DNA of 64,000 bases from Persicaria tinctoria (GCA_037127255.1 JBANSL010000007.1:63101038-63165037); one strand, 5' to 3'. Shown: positions 1-12,100, counted from the first letter of the stretch. The notes: a model not told the origin generated them from the sequence alone. Translations and numbers: made by a program.

Positions 1-448
1 TTTTCCAATACATGATCATCCTTTTAGGACTGGTGGGTTTTAATTCATCCAAATAGAATGGTTTCAATTTGAGTTTATTTGGTTCAAGTTTCAACTCATC
101 CAAATCGAAAGGTTTCAATTTGAATTTATTCGGTTCAAGAGCCTTAGGAACTCCAGGCACACTAAGCATCACAGACATAGAGCAAGAAAGGTAATACCTA
201 AAAGCAGTTTGTCTGGCATGAGTTTTCTCATTTTTTGCTCTTGGTTCATCGGTGGATCGTTTCTCTTCAGGTTGATTGGTTGGTGTTTCATATCTCGTTC
301 TATTTTCTTGAGTTTTCGTTGTCTTTGTATCTGATCTTCTTTTCTGTTCCTTTCCTGTTACTGATGTATGTTGCATCTGTCGGCTTCTTAGACCATATCT
401 ACTCCTTGTCTTGCCATCAAATTGAAACCTTGGATGGGATTTGTTTTC
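1..448. repeat. Unassigned sequence with a 51-bp direct repeat
   Basis: No gene is recognised here. Two imperfect copies of a 51-bp unit lie head to tail at about 42-143, each containing tcatccaaat followed by a gtttcaattt core and ending in ggttcaag. The rest is AT-rich with no coding signal I can support. Confidence 0.5.
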
Positions 449-1033
449 CTATTCAGGAGAAGAGATCAGATGCAGAAGGAAGCAAACTGCTTTCCTTTGT
501 TGAATCCTTTTCACTCTAGCAATCATTTCATGTTTTCCTTTGCATCTGCACTCGCACAATAAGATCACCCAGTCAAGACCGTTTTTATGTGTTTCTTGGT
601 GATTCTTTCTAGAGTTCACTCCACCAAGTACTTTGTTTTCTAATTTGTTCATCTGTTCATCGATCTTTGTATATTCTTTGTAGTTTCTAAAACAGGAGGG
701 TAAGATACTCCACCAAATCTTAATAGGAGAATTAGCAAACAACAACGGTTCAATCATGTAAACTTTACTTAAGCTACTTTCAATTTTCTTCCCTTTCTTA
801 TTTCGTTTTCTAATTAGCAGATGGATCATAGACCAACGGAAGAGCAAGAAAGAAAGCCAATTTTCCTTTCCCCTCAAGTGTTTATTATTAAGAATCCTAG
901 TAGTTCCCATCCATTCAATCATCTTTTCAAGAAGTTTATAGAACACATCATCATTTCCTTGTTCTATTCCTAGAGTATTGGTTCTGTTCATTGTTCTAAA
1001 AGCCATTTTTCTGTTCATTGTTCTAAAAGCCAT
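449..1033 (-). CDS. Unrecognised ORF, 194 codons
   Basis: An open frame on the minus strand that I do not recognise. The first 17 residues contain an exact tandem repeat of MAFRTMNRK, caused by a duplicated 27-bp stretch at about 979-1035. The rest is Lys/Arg- and Trp-rich without a known motif or signal peptide. Flanking DNA shows no promoter or splice pattern. It may be a chance ORF or a transposon remnant; an expressed gene is not shown. Confidence 0.2.
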   Translation of the reverse strand: MAFRTMNRKMAFRTMNRTNTLGIEQGNDDVFYKLLEKMIEWMGTTRILNNKHLRGKENWLSFLLFRWSMIHLLIRKRNKKGKKIESSLSKVYMIEPLLFANSPIKIWWSILPSCFRNYKEYTKIDEQMNKLENKVLGGVNSRKNHQETHKNGLDWVILLCECRCKGKHEMIARVKRIQQRKAVCFLLHLISSPE

Positions 1034-2035
1034 TTTTTGTAATTCCTTCCATTTTCAGCATAACCGGAAGAGCAAAAATAACATACAACAATTGTTCAAT
1101 CCTGAAAACCTTATCAGTGCTTTTAAATAACCCTCTCATCGATTCAGTTATGTGCTCATGCTTGTCATTTATGTTTTTTTCCTGGGTGGGATCAAATATT
1201 CGGATCTTGTCTGATTTATCAATTCTAGATTCAAACCAAAAAGGAATTTGAGATGAGGATGTCGATCGAGAGAGAAAGGATCGATAGAACCTGATATTTG
1301 GTTGATAGTCTATGAATTGGCGTCTGTCAGGTCCTCCGTTCTTCGGATCGGTTTTCTGGTCTTATCACCACCTCTTCCAGACCGATGCCCAACACTCCTC
1401 CCCGAACAACCTTTGGTCACTTTCGAAACCTCTTTTACTCCCCACGCCCTAAGAAAGAGGAAGAGGGAGCGTTTCCCCAAAGAAGACCCAACCCTTGTAA
1501 AATTGATTTTTCCAGAGACTTTCTCCTAAGAAAGAGATTGAACCCTCCATTCTTGTTGAATGACAACAACCTCACCCTTAATCGAATTCGAAGCACAAGC
1601 CCCGTTAGCTCTTTTTTCCAGCTTTTCTTTTGCTCCATTTTTTGTTGTTTTTCCTCCAATCCCATCTAATCTCTCTGTTATTGTTTCGATTTTTTTGAAT
1701 CTGAAGACTTTTGTGGTTGATGATAGGAGATCTTGGGTTGTGTTTCACATTTCGATGGGTTTTTTCGGAGGATTTTGTAGATCGGAGCTCGAGCCGGTGG
1801 CTGTGAGTTGGGGGATTTCAGGGGGCGGCACTGGTGGCTAGGGTTTTTAGGGTGAGGTTTCTCTCTCTTCTCTCTCTTTTTCATTTTTCCGGTGGGATGT
1901 TCTAACCGATGAGTCAATGACAATGAGTGTATTCAACCGAGTCAAAATTACATATTCAAGTATTCAATCGAGTCAAAATCATGTATTTTAAGTAAATTAC
2001 ATATTTAAGTATTCAACCGAATCAAAATCAACCTA
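1034..2035. other. Unassigned sequence, no gene recognised
   Basis: Contains a locally GC-richer stretch (about 1300-1850) with overlapping short ORFs on both strands, including 93 codons at 1560-1841 with a hydrophobic Phe-rich middle. None resembles a family I know. A pyrimidine-rich tract lies at 1860-1885. Confidence 0.4.
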
Positions 2036-2039
2036 ATTA

Positions 2040-2335
2040 TCCAAACGGGTCGAATCGAAAACTTAAACAAATTATACCCACTTTGATTCGAAACTCAAAT
2101 GAGACTGACCCGCCTCTTGACCCGAAACCCGAACGAGCTCGACCCGCTTTGACCCGAACCCGAAGGGGCATAACCAGATTTAACCCGAAACCTGACCAAT
2201 CTAAAATTCATTATGACCGAACCCGACCCGACCAATACCCAACCATAAATTTTACCCGAACTGACCCGATCCGTCAGTGACCCGACCCGAGCAAGCCTAA
2301 CCCGAACCCTACCCGAACGACCGAATTGTCAGCTC
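2040..2335. repeat. Degenerate ACCCGA-type repeat tract
   Basis: A stretch of loosely repeated acccga/gacccg units. Its right edge, read on the minus strand, starts gagctgacaattcgg, similar to the gagctggcaatac edge of a second such tract at 35.94-36.2 kb. This suggests both belong to one transposon family in opposite orientation. The open frame across it has no coding meaning. Confidence 0.55.
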
Positions 2336-2427
2336 GAGTGTGGTGGTTATAACACTAAAACGAGAGTTATAACAATGGAGTGGTTATTGAGATAATGATG
2401 GAGTAAGCTAGTGAGTGATGTAGTAGA

Positions 2428-2630
2428 CTAGGGGTGGATCCGTGTGTATCATTGGGGATGCTCAAGCATCAAAAAAAAAAAATTGTGTTAATTTCTTAAT
2501 ATTTTCTGTCAAGCATCCCCAACCCTGGAAAAAAAGTTACAAAAGAATTTTTTTTACCTTTAAACATTTCCGGAATGATGAAAAATTTACATTCAAGTAT
2601 CCTCGGAATGACGGTCCAAGATCCGCCCCT
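2428..2630. mobile_element. hAT-type MITE (203 bp)
   Basis: Non-autonomous element with inverted ends of the type aggggcggatc / gatccgcccct, flanked by an 8-bp target duplication gtagtaga (2420-2427 and 2631-2638). A related copy lies at 57377-57572 in the opposite orientation. An 8-bp duplication is the rule for hAT elements. No coding capacity. Confidence 0.8.
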
Positions 2631-2638
2631 GTAGTAGA

Positions 2639-3462
2639 TGACATGAACTAATTTACCATTAGAATGTTTTTTGTTGGTTTATCTATTGATGAGGAATTAT
2701 GTGGTTGACGTTATATGTTCTATACTCCGACATGTGAAATCAAAACTTCTAATAAAAAAACGATTTTTCTATCCTATGCTCTATAAGGGCATAGAGTAAG
2801 ATTCTAAACTGGGAAAGATTCCCTACAAAAAAGCAAGCGACTCTAAGAATCTCATTAAAAAAATACAAAAATAATTAAAATTCTAAAAATAAATAAATTT
2901 AGAGTTTTATCCTATGCGATTAGAAAAATCGATAAAAAAATATATATGCCACATGAGAAAATTTTATTTCAGGTTCAATAGCAGTAATAGATTTTTTAAA
3001 AATAGAATCTTAATCTCATACATGAAGATGGAATTCATGGGACCCAAATTATTCATTATCATAGCCTTCATAGGGTTGGTTACATAAAGAAAAGCCATTA
3101 ATAAAAAAGACAAGTGACAAGTCATAGTTGTTGACTCTCCAAAGTTGATATTTTTATTTCTAACTCATAAATAAGGTGAACTAGTGGCACAAGTACTATT
3201 TGATTAAATTTTGATAATAACGTTTTGTTATTAAAATGTATTTTTAAACTAATTTTTTAGAGAAAAAAGTATGAATAAAATTAGTTAATAATAGTAAATT
3301 AAGGGAAAAATAAAAGCTAAACTAATTTTAAACCTTACCAAAACTAAACTATTTGTTCACAATTCTACCTCACCCATCTCGAGAACTTTAGGATATTAGA
3401 GTTCATATAGTTTTTTAGGGAAGTTAGGATCTAATTAATTTACCTCATAGATATTTCATATA
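2639..3462. other. AT-rich intergenic DNA, nothing recognised
   Basis: AT-rich sequence without ORFs of interest, inverted ends or RNA genes that I can support. Confidence 0.5.
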
Positions 3463-3465
3463 TTA

Positions 3466-4432
3466 GGCCCCGTTTGGTATAAATGTGGTAATCGGAATGG
3501 GAATCGGAATCGGAATCAAAAGTTAGAATAAGCCATTACCGAAGCATGTTGTTTGGTATAATTCGGGAATGAGAAATTAACAAATTCAACTTAAAAATAC
3601 CCAAATTTGACATATCCAATTCACAAACACACAAATCCAATCTATCAAATTAGGCATAAAATTCACAAATTCAACCTATCAATTACATAAATTCACCATC
3701 AAAATACACAATTGAACAATACAAATTTGAGTAAATATGGAAAGAAGAGGGAGGTTTGGGCACTGGTGGTCCGGTGGAGGTCGACTGCAACGGAGAGGAT
3801 GTCTACTGCTGTGTTGGTGTTCAACTGCAAGCGGGGGTGGCGAGCCACCATCTGGAGATGACTGTTGACGCAGAGACGACGGCGACGAGGTTGACGGGGG
3901 CGGATCTGAAGTTCTGAACGCAGGTGGCGATGGAGGAAGACAGGGGCAGATCTGGACAAGGGGCGACGGAGGCGGATCCGGACAGGGCCCGACCTGGATT
4001 CGATGCGCAGAGAGAGAGACCAGTGGTGGAGATGAGCGACGGCGGCGGCGGTAGCAGTGGAGATGAGAGAGACCTGGATTCGATGCACAGATGAGGATCC
4101 GGACAGGGGCCGACCTGGACGGTGGTGGTAGCAGTGGCGGCGGCGGCGGCTTCGGATCTGGACGGTGGCGGCGGCGGCGGCTTCGGATCTGGACGGTGAT
4201 GGGTGGTGGAGATGAGGGACACCGGTGGAGGTGGAGATCCAAGGAGGAGAGGGGCGGTTTGTATGAAATTGGTAATCATTGATTCCCTAGGTTTTTCAAA
4301 GTAATGAAATGGGTTGAAAAAGGGGACGAGGAGATTACCGGAATCAATTTAATTCCCGATTTTGATATACCAAACATCAAAATGGTAATGATCCATTCCC
4401 ATTCCCAATTTCAGCTCATACCAAACAGGCCC
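3466..4432. mobile_element. PIF/Harbinger-like non-autonomous element (967 bp)
   Basis: Both ends are inverted versions of GGNCCNGTTTGGTAT (15 bp, two mismatches), flanked by the 3-bp target duplication TTA (3463-3465 and 4433-4435), as in PIF/Harbinger elements. Subterminal ggaatgggaat motifs also occur in inverted orientation. There is no transposase. The middle (about 3740-4260) is strikingly GC-rich, with gcggcggcgg and ggtggagatgag repeats that give long Pro/Ser/Arg ORFs on the minus strand. These look like low complexity or captured host DNA, not a gene. Confidence 0.8.
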
Positions 4433-4435
4433 TTA

Positions 4436-4890
4436 GTACTGATTAATTCCAAACTAAATAATCTAACAACAAAAAACTAAGTATCATGTCTCTCACGATG
4501 CAAGACAATTGACTTACCTATACAACTTAAGCATGTAACAAAGTGCAAACATGAGAAGAACTTGCTTTCGATTTATAGTCCTAAATACTTTACAACAAAA
4601 AAATGTAGGAAGTTTTACCAAGTAAAAGAAAAATGTGAAGAGGATACAACTCTAGTCTAAGCTAGTGAGGCAAACACGAAAAAATGATCCAAAATAATCA
4701 CGCCTTTAAGCTAATGATCGATCTTGAGTTTCGTTAGGGTTTAGGAAGGATCTTTTCATAGGTAATTTCACCCCCCTACGATCCCCAATCCACTCTCCAT
4801 CACATGCAAACCAAGTTTTTCTGTTCTTTGGTAATATCACATATCTCCTCCCATTTTCTTACAAGCTCTTAAATATACATAAATTTCGGA
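4436..4890. other. AT-rich DNA, nothing recognised
   Basis: No gene, terminal repeat or RNA structure that I can support. Confidence 0.45.
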
Positions 4891-4899
4891 AATGTCTTG

Positions 4900-5293
4900 A
4901 TACATATAGTTCAGGATCACGTTACTAGGATCCATAACTTTGCACTTGTAAATATGAATTGTGTTATGACTTGCCTTCTCGAAAAGGTCCTGATACATAT
5001 AGGTTAGGATCATCTCTCACATGCCTGGGGGTGCCATATTGTGGCTATCGCCCTCCTCACGGTTCTCATCTTCACTATCACGTTACTAGGATCCATAACT
5101 TTGCACTTGTAAGACCCAGAGTCTTAAGAGAAGCCAACCCATGCCACCTAGCTCTCTTATGTCCGTTCTCATATCATCGCTTGGAGCCTGAAAATGAAGA
5201 GCTCTATTGATATAGGTAGGGTTTAGAATACTTATAAATCACTCTCAACCTCCTTATTATACCAAATGTGGGATGGGGTGTTACAACACTATC
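4900..5293 (-). mobile_element. LTR-type fragment with TGTAACACCC end
   Basis: Read on the minus strand it starts TGTAACACCCCATCCCACAT and continues into a stretch also found, diverged, at 44034-44100 (+). Both share the ataataagga and gagtgatttataagt blocks. A 30-bp segment, gttactaggatccataac plus flank, occurs twice (about 4921 and 5083). The short ORF at 4959-5210 is part of this element. I infer an LTR or TRIM-like repeat; the exact borders are not resolved. Confidence 0.45.
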
Positions 5294-7681
5294 AAACAAA
5301 GAGCATGATCAATCACTTTAATTAGTCAAGCAAAAAACAGGAAAGTAGAATGATAAATTTCCAATGCTAACTAGTTGTTTGTGTACCTCAGCAACGAAGC
5401 GCTCCATATGAAGCCCTATGCTACCTTCTTTGACACAATCCACAAGCCCATCGGTTGAGGGCCTGAGGCACATACATTGAATCTTATTTAGATTCGGGGA
5501 ATACTGAAAAGATAAATTCTATAATGTGTCAAAAACAAAAGTTTATAGAGATTTGAATCCATAGAGCATAACGTGCAGTTTGTCTCTCAAACTGCTTCTT
5601 CCAGTTCCCCTTAAATGAATGCTGGACTTGGAATTATTGGAAGCAACAATTTAAGGAGATTATGAGGGAAAATAAAGAAAAATAAATGGCAAACATTCAT
5701 CATCTAGTGATCTAGAAAGGAAATAGATAAAACAGTACGTGCTACATTTGCATCCCGGTGGATTCCCCTAGGTTTATACATGGATTTCAGGGAGCAAGGA
5801 AGAGCAGCAGTGTGTAAATCATTTGCGATAAATAAAATCCCCTCCTAAACCATTTCGGATAATATTATTCAAGTGTTATATGTGATAAAACCTATACATA
5901 TCTGGTATACATCTAGAGACATATGTTGCGATTAGTAAAGAGAAGCGATAATTGATTTGCATTAGGAAGAAAGCCATCTCAAACGAATTTATTGATGAGC
6001 TTAAGACGCCTCAGTTAATGCTGCTTGAATTCATCCATTTACATACACATGTAAAGAAAAGATTATTCACACAAGAAAGATCTTAAAAGATCAGAGTGAG
6101 AAGATCTTGGCGCCAAAGAAGAATATCATGTGGAGCATCCTAGAGCTGCCTTAGATAAAATATATGCATGTTTCCGTTTTTAAATTGATCATAGGCGATT
6201 ACATTTAGATTATATACTAGGCTTAGGAGTGTTGTTATTTGTCGAGTTGAAGAAGAAGAAGTTGCTACGAGCTAAGGTTAGTATCTTCGTGTGTGATAGT
6301 TTTTCATTAATATCCGCCTCTCATTAAGGTGACACCCTTGGTCTCTCACTAAAGGGTTCGCTCATAGAAAGTTATTAGTGAGTAGTGACTCAATCTTTAA
6401 CTCAACTTGACTTTCTTAAAATGATGTTCTTACAAGAAACGTCAAATTCGAGCATCGTCAGAGCTGTTTTATGAGAAGTGTCCTTATTGGAAGTTGTAGT
6501 CACTTAAAATAGCTTTCCAACAAGTGTTTGCCGACTTCAATCAGAATTTTATACTTCCCGATAAAGCCCAAATACCGCGGTGTTGCCATGTAGTTTTCTC
6601 AAATGAGAGTTGGTATTCGGCTCTAGTGACAAAGCTTCGTAAGATAAAGGAGTCGAGCTCATTGACAACTAGAATCACATCACATGACATCTTCCTTTTC
6701 AGGCTCACAGTAAGAACAACAGACTTGAAAGAATGGATTGATGCCTCTTAAAATCCCGGCTCAGTCCAATGCGAAATCGGAGGTTCCGTTTTCGTTCTTT
6801 CGGAGCAGATTGTTTGTGTTGTAGTTGTGATAGTTTTACTTGGTGACTTGTGGAACACAGTTTTCCCGCTGATAGGCTGAAAATCTGCAAGTTTAAGCCA
6901 CTTTTTTAACACGGTTGTACCAAAGGACCAAGAAAGAATGGTTTGAAAAATCACAACAGTTTAAAAAGGAACGAAAAAACATTCCAATGACATCGTTGAC
7001 AAGGAATTCGTTGCGAGGATGGATGGTCCACTTATCTCTCCCGCCAAAAAGAAAAAAGAAAAAGAAATTCGTAGTGAGGATGGTTATCTCTCCCGCCAAT
7101 TCGAATTTGAAGCCGTCAGATTTTGTTAAACCGGGCCATTCTTTTTGTCTTCTATCTTTTTTTTTTATATCAAAGTTCAGCCCCATTTCTCCTTCTTCAA
7201 TTTTTTTTTTAATTGGCTAAGCCCTAATTTTATCTAGACCTCCATTGAAGCTCTGCAACGTGAATCACAGAGAAGCTACGGTAGCCGGTAGGTCGACGAC
7301 AAATTGGTGACTTCCTGCTCAGGCGATTAGGAGCGAGGGCAGATGCAATCCGAGCACCTCAACTCAGTGCACCTCTCAGTAAGTTCGTTCAATCGTTCTG
7401 TTTTTTTTTTCTTTCGAAAATTTCCAAGCCCCAATCTGCTACTTGACTTAATATTTCGATGATTTGAACTCCAAATTTTGAGCCCCCTCTTACATCTACT
7501 ATCAAGTGTTCAATTTCTAAATTTGACTGATTTTTTAGAAATTGTGATTTTGGGCGTTTTTGGATTAGGACAATTGAAGAAGGGGGGCACACGACCTCAG
7601 TGCTAGACATGAGGCCGATTGATGAATCAGTGGCCGTCTTTATTTGCTTTGTCAGCCCTAGTGAGAGCCAGAGCTGTAGCT
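5294..7681. other. Intergenic, no gene recognised
   Basis: Short ORFs only. A small imperfect duplication (gaggatgg followed by tatctctcccgccaa) occurs at about 7014-7045 and 7076-7102. The last few hundred bases (about 7230-7681) would be the former promoter and 5' leader of the SDA1 pseudogene, but I see no clear TATA box. Confidence 0.4.
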
Positions 7682-7965
7682 ATGTCGTTGTCCGTGACGG
7701 TGAACTCAATGACGGCGTCTGGCCGGACTTCGGAGAAGATAAGCCTCCCTGCGTTACAGTCAAAGATGAAGATCGATCCTGAGGGCTACGAGGCAGAGCT
7801 CCAGTTGCTATACAAGCAATTCAATTCCTCTCTCGAGTTGTTCAAGCAATAAGCCGCCTTGAACTTTAATTCTCTTACTGGAATCGATGCTGACCATACT
7901 GTGGCCAATGATCTTGGTGACAGGGCCATGTTTCTTGCTCATATGCGAGCGTTCTATCCTTAACA

Positions 7966-7999
<34 letters not shown>

Positions 8000-9766
8000 A
8001 ACTCGCTTAGTTGCTCAGGAGTTCTGCGAGGTCGTTGCCTTCTTTTCTCAGGTGTCAGCTTGTTCAGGCGCGGATACTTCTGATGAACCGAAAGGTAATT
8101 GTGGAGGAAAGTTTTTGTTTGAAGTTGACTTTATCTTTATGTATAATTTAAGTATTTAGCTGTGTTTGGGAATCCAGTTTACAGGGATTACCCTTGAAAT
8201 GGAATTGTTCAGTTCCATTGATAATTTGACTGTGTCCTTTTTGTGATCCTGTTTACACTTTTGACAAGGATGATGTATATGGAGGGTCTCAGGCTCACAG
8301 ATGGTTTTAAATTTATTGTTTTCATTAACCTGAATGTTGTTTAAGTGCTAATTCACTCGGTATTGGGATTTCAATTACTTAAAGTGATCTTTTTCTTCTT
8401 TTTCCGTTTTTGTTATACTGTGATTGTACCTTGCAACATTAGTTTGCATGATACTTTATGTAAAAATATGCATCTTGTTGTGCTAATGCTTTCTTGTTCC
8501 AGCTGTTCAATTGATAATGTGCTTACGTGACTGATAATTTTCAATTCAAATTTGATCAATGGCAGAGGATTGGGATAACTAGCATCTTTGTGATCTTCTT
8601 TGGGTTGGGTCGTTAAGTGATTTCAGCTTGCGACATTAGTTTTTATGATATCATATGTCCACTTGACAACTTGTGCATTTTCTCTTGCTTATGTGGCTTT
8701 GACTTAACTCCCAATTCGAAATTTTCACTAGGCAGTGGATTTGGAGGAGGTGCTATCATTGTTTATGGAGCTCCAGACACTAGGTGACAAAAATCTGAGA
8801 ACTCTGGCATTTTCGCATGTCATTCATAGCATCAAACCTATGAGCCAGAAACATAAGGATGAAGCTAAAAACCGGGCACTTCAAAGAATCGTGTTTCCAA
8901 TGCTACACAGCTACAAGTCTGCTCCTCTTTCTTTCCCTTTTTATTTTTCCTTTATTCCTTCTACTATAATACTTTGTTCTCTTCCTTTTGCAGTGCGATG
9001 AAGAATCTATATCAAAGGTGTCACTTGTTGTTCTCTGTGATCTTCACAGAAGGAGAGTTTGGTTTGATGAGAGGACTGCAATGGCCATTTGTAGGGCATG
9101 TTTCCATCCTTCATCAAAGTAAGTTTCTCTTTCATTTGTATGTTTTTTTTAAAATTTATTTGTAATTTTGAATGTCGGTAGAATCATGAAAGCTGCATTA
9201 CAAATCCTCCTTGATTATGAAAAGATTGAAGATGATCATGATGGTAGTGATGCTTCAAGCAGTGAAAATGAGGCTGCCCCTCAAAATCCTCAGATAATCA
9301 TCAGTAAAGAGGATGTATATAAGGTCATTTGGTTGTCCTTTGATTTAAGATCCATGCTATTCTATTCTTTTTGTTTTTGTTGTATCTATTTTTGCTTGGG
9401 TGCTGCTAGTCTACTAGGTAGATTTTGTTTTACTCATTGCCACGGGCATTGGTCTGGTCGTAGACTGGGCTTAGCACACATTATGGGCCCAAGGGTATGG
9501 GTACCGGATTTGAATTTACGGAGTTTTATTGTACCTCCCCATAGTTGTGGGTGGATGGGTTGTGCCTGTCTATATTTCCCCATCTTTGTGGGTGGATAAT
9601 TGAGCTTGTCTGAATTCACTAAGCTTAAAACGCATTTTAGAGCCTACGGGTTTGGCCAATTGGCCACCACTTTTTGTTTGATTGATTGAAGAATATTTTG
9701 AATTTAGATAGATGACATCCTTGGGAGATTCAAATCATTCAAAATTAAATCCTTTGAATTTAGATA

Positions 9767-10105
9767 GATCTCGCACCTAGGAAAACCACTCAAGCAAGGA
9801 TCTCGTTAGAGGAATTGTGCAGGAACTATCCCACTTTCGACACAATATATTGATAATTCAAAACATGATTACAACTGACTCAATCTAGGACTTAAATAGG
9901 CTGCTGAGAAAACTAACTACTAAACCACTAACATAGAGGTGTGCCTAGTGACCTTAGTGGTCTGCTAGCATGATCCTAGAAAATAGGGAGCAATTGGACT
10001 ATTCTAACTTCTACTAACTGCCTAGAACAATATCTACTGGAATTAAAGATAATTTAATTAAACTAATAAACTAACTGTTGCCTGCTGGGATCTGGAACCG
10101 TATCA
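9767..10105 (-). repeat. Gypsy 3' LTR, end-truncated
   Basis: 339 bp matching the inner 339 bp of the 5' LTR. At its broken edge the motif gaatttagatagat occurs twice (about 9700 and 9756), which looks like filler DNA from a repaired break. Confidence 0.8.
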
Positions 10106-10164
10106 GTGCACCCCCTTGCAAAACCGCCTTGTCCTCAAGGCGGGCACTATTTTCAGCCACTGGA

Positions 10165-11711
10165 CTAAGTGATAGCACCCTTATCGCCACTGGCCCTTAG
10201 CCCCTGGAGCTTGTATTGATGTCCCTTGTTGTCGAATATTAGGAACATCTCCTTCCAGTTAGATTGTATAGTATTTAGGGAAGCCAGCCAACCAATTCCA
10301 AGCACCAAGTCTGCTCCAGCAAGAGAGAAAGGAAAGTAATCTTGAGTGATGGTGAGACCCGGCAGCTTGATGTCGATGTCGGGGCACACACCACTGCATT
10401 GAACAACTTCCCCATTGCCAATCCGAACACCGAATGAAGGGACATATTCAACTTGAAGTCGCAGTTCCTTTACCAACTTGTCTGAGATGAAGTTGTCGGT
10501 GGATCCGCTGTCAACTAAGACAAGAATAGGATGTCCCTGTAGGGTTGCCTCGAACTTCAAAGTTGTGCCTGGTGATTTGCCGGATAGGGCACTGAAAGAG
10601 ATCTCAACCATATCCCCTCCGGCTTCCATGGCTTCTTGGACTTCCTCTAGCTGCGAGAAGGTTGATTGTTTGCACCTATGCCCAGGGGTGAACTTCTCTC
10701 CGCAGCGGAAACATAACCCTTTCTCCCATCGGGCTTGTCTTTCGTCTTCCCAGGATTTCGCCGGAGTTGGCAAAGGTTGGTGCAGGCGGCGATTGGAACC
10801 TGGAGGGTTGGATAATTCTGACGGTTGGGCTGTAGGGTTTGTATTTGTACGGGAGGAAGAGGGGATGGAATTGGAGTGCAGGGATGGTGAGGGATTGGGC
10901 CTGTTTTGTGGGTTACTGGGTGGTGGGCTTATATCTGGGCCCTCCTTAGCCTCAAACTCCAACGCCAAACTCACCGCCTTGAAGACAGACCTAGGTTTAT
11001 GAATCCGTACCTCCACCCTCAACGCTTCTTTCAATCCAGCGAGGAAGACGCCAAGCAAACAGTGCTCCGGCCAATCTTGTACACGAGCGGCGCGTCGAGC
11101 AAATTCTTGACGACACTCCGCCACCGTACCAGTCTGTTCTATGGCACACAGGTATTCATGAGGGTTTTGGAATTCCGGTGGGCCGTAGTGTTCCTGGAAC
11201 ACTTTCACCAAGGCTTCCCAATATAAAATTTCTGTATCACCATTGACCCAAGCGTACAGATCAAGAGCATCGCCTTCAAGGTGCATTGAAGCCACTTCAA
11301 CACGGAGTTCGTCGGGAATCTGGAAGTACCGAAAATACTTTTCGGCCTTCAGGACCCAGCCCCGAGGATCTCCGCCTTCAAACTTGGGGAAATCAATTTT
11401 CGCCCGAGGTCGTCGGTTGGTGTGGAAACCTCGGTCGCCTTCTTCTTCCTCTTGACCATCCCACCAACGAGTACGGCCTCGTTCATAAGGGTTTGCACGG
11501 TGGGCATGAGAACCCCCCCCCGATTGGATCCCTCGGGAGTACGACCAGAGAATGGAGTCTCTCTGGTTTGGGCTTTGAGGGCTGCTACTTCGGCCACTAG
11601 CATCTCAATCGTGGCTGCCATTTCTTCGTTTGTAATTTCAGGAGGAGGTGGTGGTGGTGGTGGGGGTGGCGGTGGTGGAGGATTGGTAGCGGAAGAACGT
11701 GTCGTCACCAT
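10165..11711 (-). pseudogene. Gypsy gag-protease reading frame with a frameshift
   Basis: The N-terminal part (11711-11349) begins MVTTRSS, followed by a poly-Pro run and a short coiled-coil-like stretch. A frameshift near 11400-11420 separates it from the rest. The sequence then continues as gag (IDFPKFEGGDPRGWVLKAEK, partly outside the long ORF), the gag core (LEGDALDLYAW), a zinc knuckle CFRCGEKFTPGHRC, and an aspartic protease with VDSGSTDNFI, ending at 10165. Gag packages element RNA and protease processes the polyprotein. No pol domains follow. Because of the frameshift and missing pol, any mobility would need help from another element. Confidence 0.88.
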
Positions 11712-11723
11712 TCGGATCGAACG

Positions 11724-11735
11724 GCTCTGATACCA
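11724..11735 (-). other. Primer binding site, initiator tRNA-Met type
   Basis: TGGTATCAGAGC on the minus strand, three bases inside the 5' LTR. This is the standard tRNA-iMet primer site of many plant LTR retrotransposons. Confidence 0.9.
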
Positions 11736-11738
11736 AAT

Positions 11739-12100
11739 TGATAGAAACCACTAGGAGCAAGGATCTCGCACCTAGGAAAACCACTCAAGCAAGGATCTCG
11801 CTAGAGGAATTGTGCAGGAACTATCCCACTTTCGACACAATATATTGATAATTCAAAACATGATTACAACTGACTCAATCTAGGACTTAAATAGGCTGCT
11901 GAGAAAACTAACTACTAAACCACTAACATAGAGGTGTGCCTAGTGACCTTAGTGGTCTGCTAGCATGATCCTAGAAAATAGGGAGCAATTGGACTATTCT
12001 AACTTCTACTAACTGCCTAGAACAATATCTACTGGAATTAAAGATAATTTAATTAAACTAATAAACTAACTGTTGCCTGCTGGGATCTGGAACCGTATCA
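11739..12100 (-). repeat. Gypsy 5' LTR
   Basis: Starts TGATACGG on the minus strand and ends ...CA; 362 bp. Identical ends are seen in the left copy except for the truncation there. Confidence 0.85.

Larger units (their letters stand above)
9767..12100 (-). mobile_element. Non-autonomous Ty3/gypsy element (gag-protease only)
   Basis: Two near-identical LTRs frame a 1.6 kb interior that encodes gag and protease but no reverse transcriptase, RNase H or integrase. The 3' LTR (left, 9767-10105) lacks the outer 23 bp present in the 5' LTR (11739-12100); the shared 339 bp have no length difference, and I saw one substitution. Just after the protease the frame reads into a short tail with LEDKAVLQGG, which in full gypsy elements sits at the end of pol, so the pol core looks deleted. 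It lies in an SDA1 intron. The left border is truncated, so no target duplication can be shown. Confidence 0.88.

Noticed and set aside
449..1033. Plastid ycf1/ycf2 fragment
   Set aside because: The basic, Trp-rich look is reminiscent, but I could not match any actual ycf1 or ycf2 segment.
2083..2280. ORF of 65 codons with Arg/Pro/Asp pattern
   Set aside because: It is a translation of a degenerate acccga repeat tract.
3679..4279. Overlapping minus-strand ORFs rich in Pro, Ser and Arg
   Set aside because: They arise from GC-rich low-complexity DNA inside a PIF/Harbinger-type element, in all three frames, with no domain.
10478..11600. Plus-strand ORFs of 100-174 codons
   Set aside because: They are antisense shadows of the gypsy gag-protease frame, which has clear zinc-knuckle and protease motifs.
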